Below are positions 18,946 through 29,495 of a DNA stretch of 35,796 nt, piece after piece. Position 1 is the stretch's first letter. The number at the start of each line of letters is the position of its first letter. This DNA comes from Cladosporium sp. IMV 00045 (Eukaryota; Ascomycota; Dothideomycetes; Cladosporiales; Cladosporiaceae): positions 1-35,796 of the forward strand of contig MSJI02000729.1 in assembly GCA_001931905.2 (NCBI GenBank), given 5' to 3'. The notes below the pieces were generated by a model. The model did no database searches. It worked only from the letters and a program-made list of their open reading frames with translations, and had not been told where the DNA came from. A program made the translations under genes and the position numbers.

Positions 18946-21588
18946 CTACTCCGCAACAAAACTCAGTCCATCCACCCACAACCCCCCAAAAGCCACCGCC
19001 TCCTCGATCTTCAACGCAATATTAACCCCCACATCAGCAAGATCCACCTCCCAACTCTCCCCACCCCTAATAGCCTCAAGAACACCAACCATCGGCGCAC
19101 CAAGAGCCAGCACGCGATCAGGTCTGACAGCCAACGGCTCGCCGTCCAGCATGGTAGTCGAGCCGTCGAGGCCGCTCACGCCGCTCGGACACGCGATGGA
19201 AAGCACAGGAGCGCGCGAGCGGTTCGCCCAGTCGATCATCTCCCTCGTCTCGCGCTGCGCGGCTTCGCTGTGCGCCGCGTTGGGGGAAAGGAGGGAGTCG
19301 TACGTGGAACCGGCGAGGAGGGCGTCGACGATGATGGCCGGCGGGCCGGAGAGGTTCTTGATGTAGTTGGAGGCTTTGTGCCAAGTGCCGCGTTTGATGT
19401 CGGCGCCGGCGCGTGCCATGCGCTTTAGCATGAGGGTTTGCTTGACCATTTGCTCTTCTTGCGTGGCGGCCGATTCGTACTGCGCTTCGGCGAGGATGAT
19501 TTTGCTGTGGCGTGGGGCGAGGTGGCGGGCGGCTGCTACTGCACGGGCGCCGGCGGTGTGGTTGCCGGCTAGGACGACGATGACGGGTGGGGTGCTGTTG
19601 GTGTTGGTTGCGTGAGCGCGGCTGGCGTGCGAGCGAGAGCCGCGGCGGCTGGTGGGCTCGACGGGATCGATCATGCTCATGGCCAGCTCGGCGATGCTAC
19701 GCGCGGCTGTCTCGGTGATGGCGTCTTGAGTGAGACCGTAGCGAGATGTTGTTTCGGCTTCGAGAGTCTCAAGTGCGGCTGGGAGGAGTACAGGGCAAGG
19801 TGCGCCAGAGTGTACCATCGCGAGATGTGGTGCTTGGCTAGAAGTGGGAGGGAATAGAGATGCAGCTGGCTTCGACGAAACAGCAGAGTTAGGCGATTGC
19901 AAACGATCCGGTCTCGGGGAATGGTTGCCCTTCGTGGAGAGAGGCTTTCCATTCCGGGTGGCGATCGATACTGCAGACCTCGAAAGTCCACGCTCCGAAG
20001 ATACCGAGGAAGCAAGAGGGTGTCTACTTTCGACAATAGCACTGTTCTGCCTGCTTTGCTGGGGCTTTGATGCGGAATGTCTTGAAGATGAACGACCGGT
20101 GTGGAAGTTCATTTCCGTGTCCGCATCGCTGCTGACGTCTTCGGCCGGCAGCTTCGGACTAAGGACGTTCTCTGTCGGATGCAAGTTCTTGCCTCCATAA
20201 GTACCCGGACGAGCCAGTCTGTTGAAGCCTACGAGACGATCCTCGTCTGCAGTCGTGTCGCCCTGGCGAAGCTCGTCGAAGACTTGCTTTTTGTCGAAGA
20301 GAGTGTTGCTTGCCTCAAAGTCGAAATCGCCCAAGTCCTGAATATCGGTCGCTTCTTCAGTAGCCCATCCATTCTGGCCTTCCTTCTGCTCTTCCCGCTG
20401 CTTACGGCTCAACCTGCCGGCTCCCTTCTTGGTGGGAGTGGCACCTGGCTGAGGCGAAGGCTGCAACAAAGGCGTTTGACGCCATCCTTTGCCACGCTTG
20501 ACACTTCCATTCATATCATTTCCGTTACGCGAGACTTCGACGTTCATGACGGCGGGCACTTCTTGCGTTTGAGTACCAGCCTTGTTCTTGTTTCTGATGC
20601 CTCTGCGTCCTCTCTTTGTCTTGCCGTTAGGGTCAATAGGCCCAGCATCATCCGCACCGTCCTCCGCACCAACAACAACAGAAGCAGCTTGCTGAACCTG
20701 CTGTGGTTGCTGAGTGGACTGTTCCTTGACCACCACTGTCTTCGCGGGCAGATTGAATTTGATCGGCTCAGCAACATACGGCGAAGTGTTGACCGCGGGC
20801 AAAGCCTCTGCAGCCTTGGCCATCGCACTCTTGATCGGCGTAGCAGGCGAGTTGGTGGAAGCAGCAGCAGCAGCAGCCTTCGGTTGAGCAGGCGACCTGC
20901 CAATGCTCATGATCGCCGGGTCAACAAAGTTCGCAGCCTGCTTCGGCGGTGCAGGCGAAGGAATGTTCTGAGCCGTCGGGAAGGGAAGCTGGATTTGACT
21001 GCCAGGCTGTGGCGGCGGTGGGGCTTGAGCTGCCGCCGAAGGCGAAGGCGCATATGTCGTGGTTGGGGGTCTTGAGTGCAGAGGCGCGGGCGGAGCTTGA
21101 TGCATTGGAGGAACGGGCGGACTCTGCATTTGCATGTGAGGAGGAGGGTGCATTGAAGCGCTCGGAGGTCTTTGCATGTGCATTGGCATATGAGGATGGT
21201 GAGGAGGTGGAGGTGGTGGTGCGAATCCCGCGCTGGGCGGTCTCTGCAGGTGCATTTGCGCAGGCGGCACTGGGTATGAAGGGCCAGCGGGCATCTGAGG
21301 AGGCATCTGCATGGGTGGAGGCCCTTGAGCGGGTATCGCTGGAGGTGCAGGCGCATTCGCAGGCGCAGTGTGTCCAGTGCCGTTTTCTTGCTTTGCGATC
21401 ACTTCGAGATCCGCAATCGCAGGGCCCTGAACCGTATATTGTGCCAATCGGGTCCCGCTCTTGGGAAAGATGACATTCTCGAGCGACAGGTTCTGACCGG
21501 CGACGATCTCTTTGACTTGGCCGTGCAGAATGGTGTTGGGCGGTTGCTTGAGGGTGACCTTAACGGTCATGCCGGTGAAATCGGCCAT
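18946..21588 (-). CDS. EDC3: Enhancer of mRNA-decapping protein 3
   Basis: Single exon, 880 aa. Residues 1-66 are the LSm domain (FTGMTVKVTLKQPPNTILHG, then GQNLSLENVIF). A long Pro/Met/Gln-rich disordered region follows, about 75-400. The FDF motif is near 417-445 (DLGDFDFEASNTLFDKKQVF). The C-terminal YjeF-N domain, about 590-880, has VVLAGNHTAGARAVAAARHL and VDALLAG. Edc3 bridges Dcp2 and Dhh1 and scaffolds P-bodies: LSm binds Dcp2, FDF binds Dhh1 and YjeF-N dimerises. Length is usual for filamentous fungi, and all three parts are intact. Several long antisense frames across it are shadows. Confidence 0.94.
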   Translation of the reverse strand: MADFTGMTVKVTLKQPPNTILHGQVKEIVAGQNLSLENVIFPKSGTRLAQYTVQGPAIADLEVIAKQENGTGHTAPANAPAPPAIPAQGPPPMQMPPQMPAGPSYPVPPAQMHLQRPPSAGFAPPPPPPHHPHMPMHMQRPPSASMHPPPHMQMQSPPVPPMHQAPPAPLHSRPPTTTYAPSPSAAAQAPPPPQPGSQIQLPFPTAQNIPSPAPPKQAANFVDPAIMSIGRSPAQPKAAAAAASTNSPATPIKSAMAKAAEALPAVNTSPYVAEPIKFNLPAKTVVVKEQSTQQPQQVQQAASVVVGAEDGADDAGPIDPNGKTKRGRRGIRNKNKAGTQTQEVPAVMNVEVSRNGNDMNGSVKRGKGWRQTPLLQPSPQPGATPTKKGAGRLSRKQREEQKEGQNGWATEEATDIQDLGDFDFEASNTLFDKKQVFDELRQGDTTADEDRLVGFNRLARPGTYGGKNLHPTENVLSPKLPAEDVSSDADTEMNFHTGRSSSRHSASKPQQSRQNSAIVESRHPLASSVSSERGLSRSAVSIATRNGKPLSTKGNHSPRPDRLQSPNSAVSSKPAASLFPPTSSQAPHLAMVHSGAPCPVLLPAALETLEAETTSRYGLTQDAITETAARSIAELAMSMIDPVEPTSRRGSRSHASRAHATNTNSTPPVIVVLAGNHTAGARAVAAARHLAPRHSKIILAEAQYESAATQEEQMVKQTLMLKRMARAGADIKRGTWHKASNYIKNLSGPPAIIVDALLAGSTYDSLLSPNAAHSEAAQRETREMIDWANRSRAPVLSIACPSGVSGLDGSTTMLDGEPLAVRPDRVLALGAPMVGVLEAIRGGESWEVDLADVGVNIALKIEEAVAFGGLWVDGLSFVAE

Positions 21589-22789
21589 TGTGAGGCAGGC
21601 AGCTTGCGATTGAATTGGATGGATGGGTGCGCTGGTATGTTTATGCTTGGCTGGAAGGAATACCAGTGGCGGGGTCGTGTCAATGTATCGTGTACGTCAG
21701 TCTGCGAGTGATGGTCGGGGGGATTTGAGGTAGTGAGGTGGTGATGTCGAAGTGAAGGTGAAATGTTGTGAAGCACGCGAGCGAGAGTGCCGTTGCTCAA
21801 GCGATCGACGTCGAAAGCTTTCGCCTCTCACAGCCTGGCGCAAAACCTTATCGATAAGGCAAGTGCGTGAAACCTTGATTCGCATACACCTATACATGCA
21901 TGCGAGACATTTCATTAGCTCACCACATGTGCATCAGAATAGTCACATCACTGAGGACTAGGTGAACGTAAGACAAGATCACAAGGCATATAACGGGATC
22001 GAGAGTATCAAACAGACCAATCAAATACGAAATCTATCAAAAAGCCAAGAGGAAAAACGCAGTATGACGAGAGGGTGAAAAAGAGAAAAAGTCCTTCAAT
22101 ATCCCCCTCCATCTCCAGCATCGACCTCCATAGAAACCTTTCGACATTGCTCCCATGCTAAAGCGAGAGAGAAAAGGCCTTCGCAATCATCTATCGATTG
22201 CCCGTCCTTTGCTTCCCTCCATCAAATAAAAGCACTCCCATCAGCGCCAACATAAAGCCACCGTGGTCGCGTTGCGAGAGAGGAAGCTCTCGTGAAGTCG
22301 TTTCGTGATGCTGGAGGAGACGGGGGGATATTTCGAAAGCGGGAATGTGTTTTTGACGTTACGAGATATGATGGAAGGGGGTGGTGTGTCGTGTCGGAAG
22401 GGGCGAAATCCAGAATATTGGGTATCGGGCGGGTGAATGGGTGTTGTGGACGCTTGCGCCGAAAAAGCTTTCAGCGGCAGCGAGGCGGACGAGTTGGGCA
22501 TGGGATCGCTGGTGCAGGTGCAGGTGGACGCTGTGCTGGATCGATGCAGGTGCTCGTTGTAGTGTTCGGGTGGTGGATGGAATGGTGCAGCGGCGGAGTG
22601 TTCGGGGTTTTTGGTCTCGGGTGTTCTTCTCGAGAACGTAGGCTTACGTTCCTTGCCGCTAGTGCTGCTTTACTTACCTCTGCATGTCGGCGAAGAGGGA
22701 TGCTTCTTGAGATCATGCTGTTTCACGCCTCTGCACGTTCGCTGAATTGCGAGCTGCGAGCGACTGGCTTCCTTGCGGATATCACCAAT
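21589..22789. other. Intergenic, EDC3 upstream and importin-alpha 3' flank
   Basis: About 1.2 kb. Holds a 14-base palindrome at 21846-21859. Bases 22040-22260 are CT- and A-rich, as in 3' UTRs. Frames of up to 86 codons on the minus strand have no motif. No RNA gene recognised. Confidence 0.4.
21846..21859. promoter_or_regulatory. CCTTATCGATAAGG palindrome upstream of EDC3
   Basis: Perfect 14-base palindrome about 260 bases upstream of the EDC3 start. It contains GATAAG on both strands, the core of fungal GATA-factor sites, sharing the central ATCGAT. A regulatory role is only a suggestion. Confidence 0.3.
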
Positions 22790-24516
22790 TTACATGTCCA
22801 TGCTGTCACCACCGTTGGCGAAGTTGAAGTTTTGCTGCTGCTGCTGAGCACCGAAACCAAACTGGCCGTCCTGGCCCTGCTGGGGAGCCATCTCGTTGAC
22901 CTCGCCCTCGCCCTCGTCATCGGAGAAGTACTTCTCGATGATGGTGTATGCCTTCATGTAGATCTCCTCGTTGCTGTTGTTCTGGCAGTCGTGAATCTTC
23001 TCCATGCCACCGCAGTCCTCGATGAACAGAGCAAACTTGTTGACAGGCGCCTCGCCGGTGCCCTCCTGAGCCTCCTTGTCCATGTCGCCGACCTTGAGGA
23101 TGTTCTCGATACCGTCCAGAGCGACCTGGATGATCTTGTTGTCGGGGCAAGCGAGAAGCTCGCAAAGGGGCTTGATGGCACCCTGCTCGACGAGAAGACG
23201 GATCTGGTCGGGCTTCTGGAGACCACCAGAAGTGGCGTTGGAGATGGCCCAACAAGCCTCCTTGCGGGTCTTGAAGTCGCCGTTGCTGAGAAGGTGGATG
23301 AGAGGGGGGAGGAGACCGTGGTCGATGACAGACTGGATCTGAACGCTGTTACCAGCAGTGATGTTGGAGATGGTCCAGCAAGCCTCCTTGCGAATGCCGT
23401 CCTTAGTAGAGCCGAGCAGAGACAAGAGGGCAGGCAGAGCACCGCAGTTAATGATGAGCTGGGTCTGGACGTCGTCACCGGTCACGATGTTGCCGACGGA
23501 GCGGAGAGCGGGGGTCTGAACGGAGGTCGAAGCGTGCATGAGCAGCTCTACGAGACGGCGGGGAATGTTGGCCTCGATGACGGCCTGAATCTTGTCGTTG
23601 GCGCCATCGGAGAGGTAGGAGATGGCCCAGCAAGCGTCGATCAGGACCTCGTCGTCAAGGGAGTAGACGAGCTTGGCAAGAACGGGAAGAGCGGGGGCGA
23701 TGGTGTTCCAGTCGGGCTGGGGAGTCTTGCCACGGCAGAAGTTACTGAGAGTCCAGGTAGCGTTCCTAAGCATGCTGAGCTTCCTGCTGTCGCCGAGGAG
23801 GCGGACAAGAGGAGCGAGAGCGCCCTGAGCGAGGACGTAGTCTCTGCAGTGAGGGCTGTCACCAGCAATGTTACCAAGAGCCCAAACGGCCTGCTCCCTG
23901 ACATCAGGCTCGGGGCTGCTGAGAAGCTCGACGAAAATAGGGACGGCACCGGCCTCGATGACGACCTGAGTCTGCTGTGCGGAGCCGGAAGCAATGTTGG
24001 TGAGGGCCCAGGCGGCCTCGAACTGCACAAGAGTGTGCGGTGAGCGGAGGAATTCGACGAAGCGGCTGACAACACCGGTCTCGATGACACGCTCGATGGG
24101 AGGGTTGCGCTCCTTGGAAAGAAGCTTGCGGAACTTGGTAGTGGCGGAGATCTGGTCGTCGATCTTGTCGGAGAAGACGCCCTGGACCATGACAGGGAGG
24201 TCCTCGTTCAGCTGCACAGCACGTCAGTAATTATTCTCCCATCTCCGATTTTCTTGAGCTCTTCGTGGAAACGACATACCGCACTCTCAGTGTTGGTGCC
24301 CTCATCGTCGCTGTCCGGTGCCGCACCGAGGGAAGCGCCAGGGCCGCCCTCGCCACGGTTGCCAATGCCTCGCCTCTTTGCGAGGTTCTCCTCACGCTTC
24401 TGCTTGCGGATCTCGACCTGCTGTTCCTCGCGACGGCGGCGGAGCTCGTCAGGCTTGAAAGTGTTCTTGGCCTTGAACGTCGTACGACGGTGCTCGGGGA
24501 TGTAGCGGTCCGCCAT
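22790..24516 (-). CDS. SRP1: Importin subunit alpha (karyopherin alpha)
   Basis: Two exons, 24280-24516 and 22790-24211. The intron 24212-24279 (68 nt) has GTATGT, branch CTGACG and TGTGCAG. The product is 552 aa, the normal size. Residues 10-50 are the basic importin-beta-binding domain ([20 protein letters not shown], then [15 protein letters not shown] clusters). Ten armadillo repeats follow. Their W-x-x-x-N ladder for NLS binding is visible: [54 protein letters not shown]. The acidic, Gln- and Gly-rich tail ends in SMDM. It carries NLS cargo into the nucleus with importin beta. The single intron follows the IBB domain. A 583-codon antisense frame is a shadow. Confidence 0.98.
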
Positions 24517-25534
24517 GGCGAAAATGTGTGATCTGCTCGGAGAGCCTGTTCGAAGGGGTATCAGGGGCGCAGAGCACGCTGTGGTGACTCGTGAGCAAAG
24601 GTATTACAGGCGAGAGGTGATGGGTGCCCGGCGTGAGTTGTTTTGTGTGTTTGTAGAGAGGGCGAGAAGATGGGATTTGTGAAAGAAAAGGAGATGGTCG
24701 CGTGAAGTGACGTTCGAAGCAAAACAAGAGAACGGTCAAAACTGCCTGTGAGGGTCTGCGCTAGGGCCTGGTGGGGGGTGGGAAAAGAAAGCACTGGCAC
24801 TGTCTGCCTGTATGTGTTGGAAGTTTGTCCGGTCGCTTTGCAGAAGACGTCACTCGTTGTGTGCATGCATTTACAGACAAACATCTCACAAGCGCCAGCC
24901 TGGCCCCGCAATTCAAAAAGTCACCTCAGGCCCAAGGGCAAGAGCGAGCCGCCACGCCACATATTCACATGCATGAATTACTCTCACTACTGCACCTCAT
25001 TCGTCAACGATACTCGTGGTCAAGAAAACCCTCACTTCACTGCTGCTCTTCCTCCTTCACTTACTGATAGTCAACACTGCTCTCTTTCTGTCACTTTCCT
25101 CCCTCAGCCATCTCGTGTCGCCGTTGCCATTCACTTTTGATTTGACCCACCACTTATCGCCGAGATTTCAGTGCTAGCGAGCGATTGTTGCTATGCCGCA
25201 CGCCGCTAGGGAGTATGCCCAACTGTTCGAGTAAGCATATGCCTAAGGCCTCCCATGAACATTGTGAACGTAAGAGTTGGGTACAACACGTTATGTAGCT
25301 ACTTGGACGATGCCCAGATTCATGCTTCATGTCAAGGCCTTTATGAATTTCTTCGGAACGCACTGTATGGGTGGAATTGTCTTCGTGTATATACAGGCCT
25401 TGCTTTAACCACTGTTTGATATACAAGCAAGCATGTTCGCCACATAAGGAACAGCATCCAGAATGATAATTCGCCCAACTCTTCCATCGTCCCAATAGCA
25501 GACGATCATATCTACAGATCTATGTCATTCCACA
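24517..25534. other. Intergenic, importin-alpha upstream and ELG1 3' flank
   Basis: About 1.0 kb. Bases 24540-24740 look like a leader and promoter, with pyrimidine-rich tracts on the minus strand. A 113-codon minus-strand frame (25154-25495) is Cys- and Ser-rich with no recognised motif and probably lies in the ELG1 3' flank. Confidence 0.4.
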
Positions 25535-28500
25535 TCACAGATTCGAAGTAGCACTCTCCACACTAGAAGCAGGCGCCTCTCCTTCCTCCCCCTCCTCGAC
25601 CTCCTTCACATCAGCACAGGTTTTCGGCCAATCCTTTCCCCCTGTAGCAAGCGTGGCCTCCAAATCCAAACCCTCAGTGAACCACCTTTCCCTCCGCGTA
25701 TTCCCACGCTGACCGCCTTCGAGCGCACTTCTCGCCGCTCTGGTGGTGCGCGCTCGCTTGGCCTTGTGGCCTTCGCCCATGATCTCGCCGAGTCGAGCGC
25801 GCTGCTCTTCGAGGGACAGATCGTACTGGGCGATGGAGCGCACGTATGGCGCGAGGTCGGTGGCGAGGACTGGGAGAGGTCCGTCGAAGACTGAAAGCTC
25901 TAGACCAGTTGAGGCGGAGCTGGTTGGTACGGAAATTGCATCGAAGCAGGTGAAGTCTCGTCGGGTCAATGTGGCGTCGTCGCTCTTTGCTGCGCTTTTG
26001 ATGCAGCGGAGGAGGTTGGCTTGGCTTGTGATTTGGTCTATCGTTTCGGGTGGAAAGAATGAGCGGCATGTCAGTAGAGTGGAATTTATTGCGAGCTTCG
26101 CTGGCATGTCGTTGTAGTCTATGCTCTCGTTGCTTTCTAGCAAAGCCATGCCTTCGATGTAATGGGTTCGAGATTTGGCGGGTAGTTCTGGTAGCGAGGA
26201 ATCCATAGTGGCGTGTGTCGAGTAGAGGTCCATAGCGCTGAGGGAATCAGCCATCTTGGCTATTTCTTGGAGCGTGGATGGTATCGCCTGTGTTGAGAAT
26301 TGTTCGCTGGAGCCTTCCGCAGTCCAGCTCATAAGGGACGTGGGTTCGACGCCGAACTCACGGCATGCAAGCAGCACCGCATCGTCATCCACCTTCACTC
26401 CAGACTGGACGAGACCCATGCCATCTTGAAAAGTGTCTCACTAATCACTCTAAGCCTCTTGCCATGCTGTCAACATCAGATCCAGGCGGGTATCTCTGGT
26501 AAATCCAGCTCAGCCCGCCCTTAGAGTCTCCAACGCCCATTTGACACCAGAAGTCGAGTTCAGATATGCTCGCTCGGAGATCGTGGTCTTTTGACTCAAA
26601 CAACGAAGCAACGGCCTTGCGCTTGAGGATATGGCCTTCCATCGCAGCAATGAGAAGCATGAGATCGACCGAGGTATTTGCAGACGGCGGAGCAAGGCGT
26701 AGGACTGCGTGAAGCGACATAGCCTGTAAAGGTACGAGATCCTCATCGTTACATGTCATGATGAACGGGCGCTTCGAGGTCGCAAGAAGCTTGAACACTG
26801 TCGTCCAGAAGTCTTTGTCTTCCTTGAATAGAATGTCCACCTCCTCCAACAAGATGAGTGACTGCTGTTGGTCTTTGGCAGGCTGCTTAAGTGCTTTCTG
26901 CACTTTCTCCATTGTCTGTGTCTTGAGAAGGTCTACCTTTGGCGCAACAGGCTTAACTCCAGGCTGCTGTTTGAAGAATGCACTCATCTTGCCCTGGCGT
27001 CCACTTGCAAGGTCCTTTTGAAACGCAGCATCCATGCGATCTCCATCTTCTGACGCAGAGGCGTCGCCAGATTCCATGCCATGATGTCTCACAATATGGT
27101 TTTCTGTCATGTCACCGACTTTGTCGACGACATCACGGCCACTGCGTCGTTCCGCTGAACTGATTTCGAAGATCTGGAAGCCAAGTTCTTTCGCCACGGC
27201 ATACACAGACGCAGTCTTGCCACAGCCATGAGGTCCGCTCAGAAGTAGGGCATTGCTAACTTTCGAGCCATTTGTTGATTGCACCGTTGATTTAGGGTGG
27301 TGCTTTCTCGTAGGTTCGTCCAACTCCAAGGCTTCGGGGATGAACTGAATTTCGTTTACTTCGGTATCGTCATCCACCAAGAAGTCATCGAGCTCGTCGT
27401 TCTGTCGTCGCCGCTTCTTCTTGGGTTTAGAAGTGGCCTTTGGCTCAGGCTTTGTTGAAGGCACAGCTTCGACGGCATTGATTGTCAACGATTGTAACCA
27501 ATCCTTCAACACAGCCATCTTGTTGCTCGGCTGGAGCACATCCTGTGCCGAAGTTGGAGCATACTTCAGTGCCCAGCTTTGCCCTTCGCCTCTGAGGTGG
27601 TCGAAAGCGGACAGCTGATCGGGCAGAGAATCATGTAATCTTTGCACGGCTGGGTGCGTCTTGTTCTGAGAGCTTTGAGGTCTTGCCAACTCATGTTCAT
27701 TCTCTTGCCAAATGGGTGCCTTAATCTCTGGCAAGACACGACTCCTGGTACCCTCGCCAGTAATGAGGAGTTTCGTCGGCAAGCGCAGATCATGCCGAGG
27801 TCCAGCAAACCCATCATGCTGTTGTTCCGGATCGGGTTCTGAGATGAGTTGAGCGGCAAATGAGTTGAGGATCGACTCAATCGGGCTGATGTGTTGTCTG
27901 AACTGTTTTCGCTTTTGCTTGCTTGGTGGATGCAGCTCATAAGGTGGTTCATAGTCGTGATCAAACCCTCGCACATGAGCTTGCGTTCTATCAGGCCATT
28001 GGGGCTCTCTAGCTCCAGGATGTTTGACCACGAGTCGATCTTTCAATAAAGCAGAGCCAATTGCGTACGGGGGATCTTTCGATGGTTCAGCCATGCGATC
28101 GTGAAACGCCTGGCTACGCAATTTGCCAGGAGTGGAAGCAGACGCCTTCCGTGGAGATTCAAGCTTCATTGCTGGCTTGACTTCTGGCTTGCCTGTGAAA
28201 AATGGATGTGTATATTTGGCTGGCTTGCCCTTTTTGGTGGTCTTAGCCTTCTTCTGAGCCACGGCCGGTTGCTGTATCCGTTCCTCGCCTGAAAGTATCC
28301 GTTCTATTCGTTGCCCAATCGCACGCATCTTTTCTATATCGCAGTCTTTACCATAACCAAACACCACCATGCGGGACTTGGGCGGCGGCGGTTCTTTTGC
28401 TTTGCGAGGACGGCCCCGTCTCCTTGGCTCCGTATCCGATTGCTTATCATCCTCTTTTGCTGTGTCCTTGGGAGAGCTGAGTTTTCCTCCCGCATTGAGT

Positions 28501-28994
28501 TTCATCATTTTCTTAGGTGGTGTCTTTGGAAGTTCCTCTGAAGATACAGGCGCTGGTGGATGTGCTTCGCCTGCGGTGTCGGTCGAAGATGGTATGGCTA
28601 CGTATGGGGATCCAGCTCGTGGTGTATCGTGCTCGACAGGTGCATCTTTTAATGTGGGATTTGGTGGCTGGATAGAGGCATCTTGATCACCGTGTCCATG
28701 GGCGTTGCATGAGTTGGTACGTCGTCGCTTTCGGCGGCCTTGTTCATCGTGCTCGACTGGTATCGCATGCTTCTCTTCAGAGTGACCCCCCTCACTTGCG
28801 GTTGCTGGCTCCGCCGCAGAGGGGTTCAATATCTCAGCCAGCGTCTTTTGTCCATGGGCTTTGCCGGCAGGCTGTTTTGGCTTCCGGGTCTTTGGGCCAG
28901 TCTTGCTCTTAGATTGTGTCGTAGATTCGTTCATTTCTTTTTCCGGGTCATTATCATCGGATCCTGTGGTACTAGGTTGGTGCGATTGCTCCAA
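25535..28994 (-). CDS. ELG1: Elg1/ATAD5-type AAA+ clamp unloader, frame broken
   Basis: Large subunit of the RFC-like complex that removes PCNA from DNA. The first frame (28994-26445, 849 codons) has a long basic disordered N-terminus. The AAA+ core follows: Walker A LLSGPHGCGKTASV near residue 585, EISSAERRSGRDVVDKVGDM, and Walker B LILLEEVDILFKEDKDFW near residue 715. It stops within a region that should continue. The rest is in another frame, open below about 26440 and ending at 25535. The bases between (about 26429-26456) read R-V-I-S-E-x-x-F-Q-D-G-M, a conserved stretch, if one base is added at two places (near the TTA at 26451 and the T4 at 26429-26432). No intron fits. With both, the protein is about 1153 aa. 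ACGCGT sites lie upstream. Confidence 0.9.
26429..26456 (-). other. Double one-base frame loss in ELG1
   Basis: The reading frame moves by one missing base twice within 28 bases. Both conserved halves are otherwise clean. The shortest GT-AG pair here is 12 nt, too short to splice. Confidence 0.7.
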
Positions 28995-29495
28995 GGAATG
29001 ATCTATATCGGCGGTTGTTTGGAGGCCTTCAACTGTTAGAAGTGGTGCATATCATCGCTTCGCTTCAAGAAACATTACCGTTTGGCCGAGTGAAGAATGG
29101 ATGCAGAGCATTGTTGCCGTCATTCTGCATGTTCATGACCACTGCCATGAGTTTGCAGAGTGAGGTGTGTCCTGACAGTCCTTGTATGGCGAAGGTTCGC
29201 CGTTCATTCAAGAAGACAATGCTGCTCGTTCATATTGAAACTCCCAATTAACGCGTTTGGTCGACGTCACGCGTTCGTGAATTTGAGCCTGAGGTGTCAC
29301 ACGAGTCTCAAATCTCAAAAGCAATGAGAGCGACCCGAGGTGGACGGATAGCGCCGCCGCTAGTTCTCCGATGGACCCGCTTTGAGACCTTGCGCTGGAC
29401 TTTTGGATTTGGCTGCAGAAAGTTTTGGGCGCGACTTGAGAATCTCGTGAAGGACAAGAGCTTGAACGAGAGCAGCAAAACTCGTCTCACACAAC
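28995..29495. promoter_or_regulatory. Bidirectional ELG1/UTP8 promoter region
   Basis: Divergent start codons 501 bases apart. Contains two ACGCGT boxes and a GACGTCA element between them (29264-29270). No TATA box seen. Confidence 0.55.
29252..29275. promoter_or_regulatory. Pair of MCB boxes (ACGCGT) between ELG1 and UTP8
   Basis: ACGCGT at 29252-29257 and 29270-29275, 18 bases apart, with GACGTCA, a CREB/ATF-type element, abutting the second. They lie about 260-280 bases upstream of ELG1 and about 220-245 upstream of UTP8. Confidence 0.5.

Noticed and set aside
20101..21075. 324-codon plus-strand frame rich in Arg, Ser and Leu
   Set aside because: Antisense to EDC3, with a composition expected from the Pro/Gln-rich sense strand and no motif.
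22292..24043. 583-codon plus-strand frame
   Set aside because: It is antisense to importin alpha, a certain gene; low-complexity Leu/Val/Asp content mirrors its codon usage.
26434..26448. A 12-nt GT...AG segment in ELG1 read as a mini-intron
   Set aside because: Far below the size the spliceosome can remove, and its removal keeps the wrong frame.
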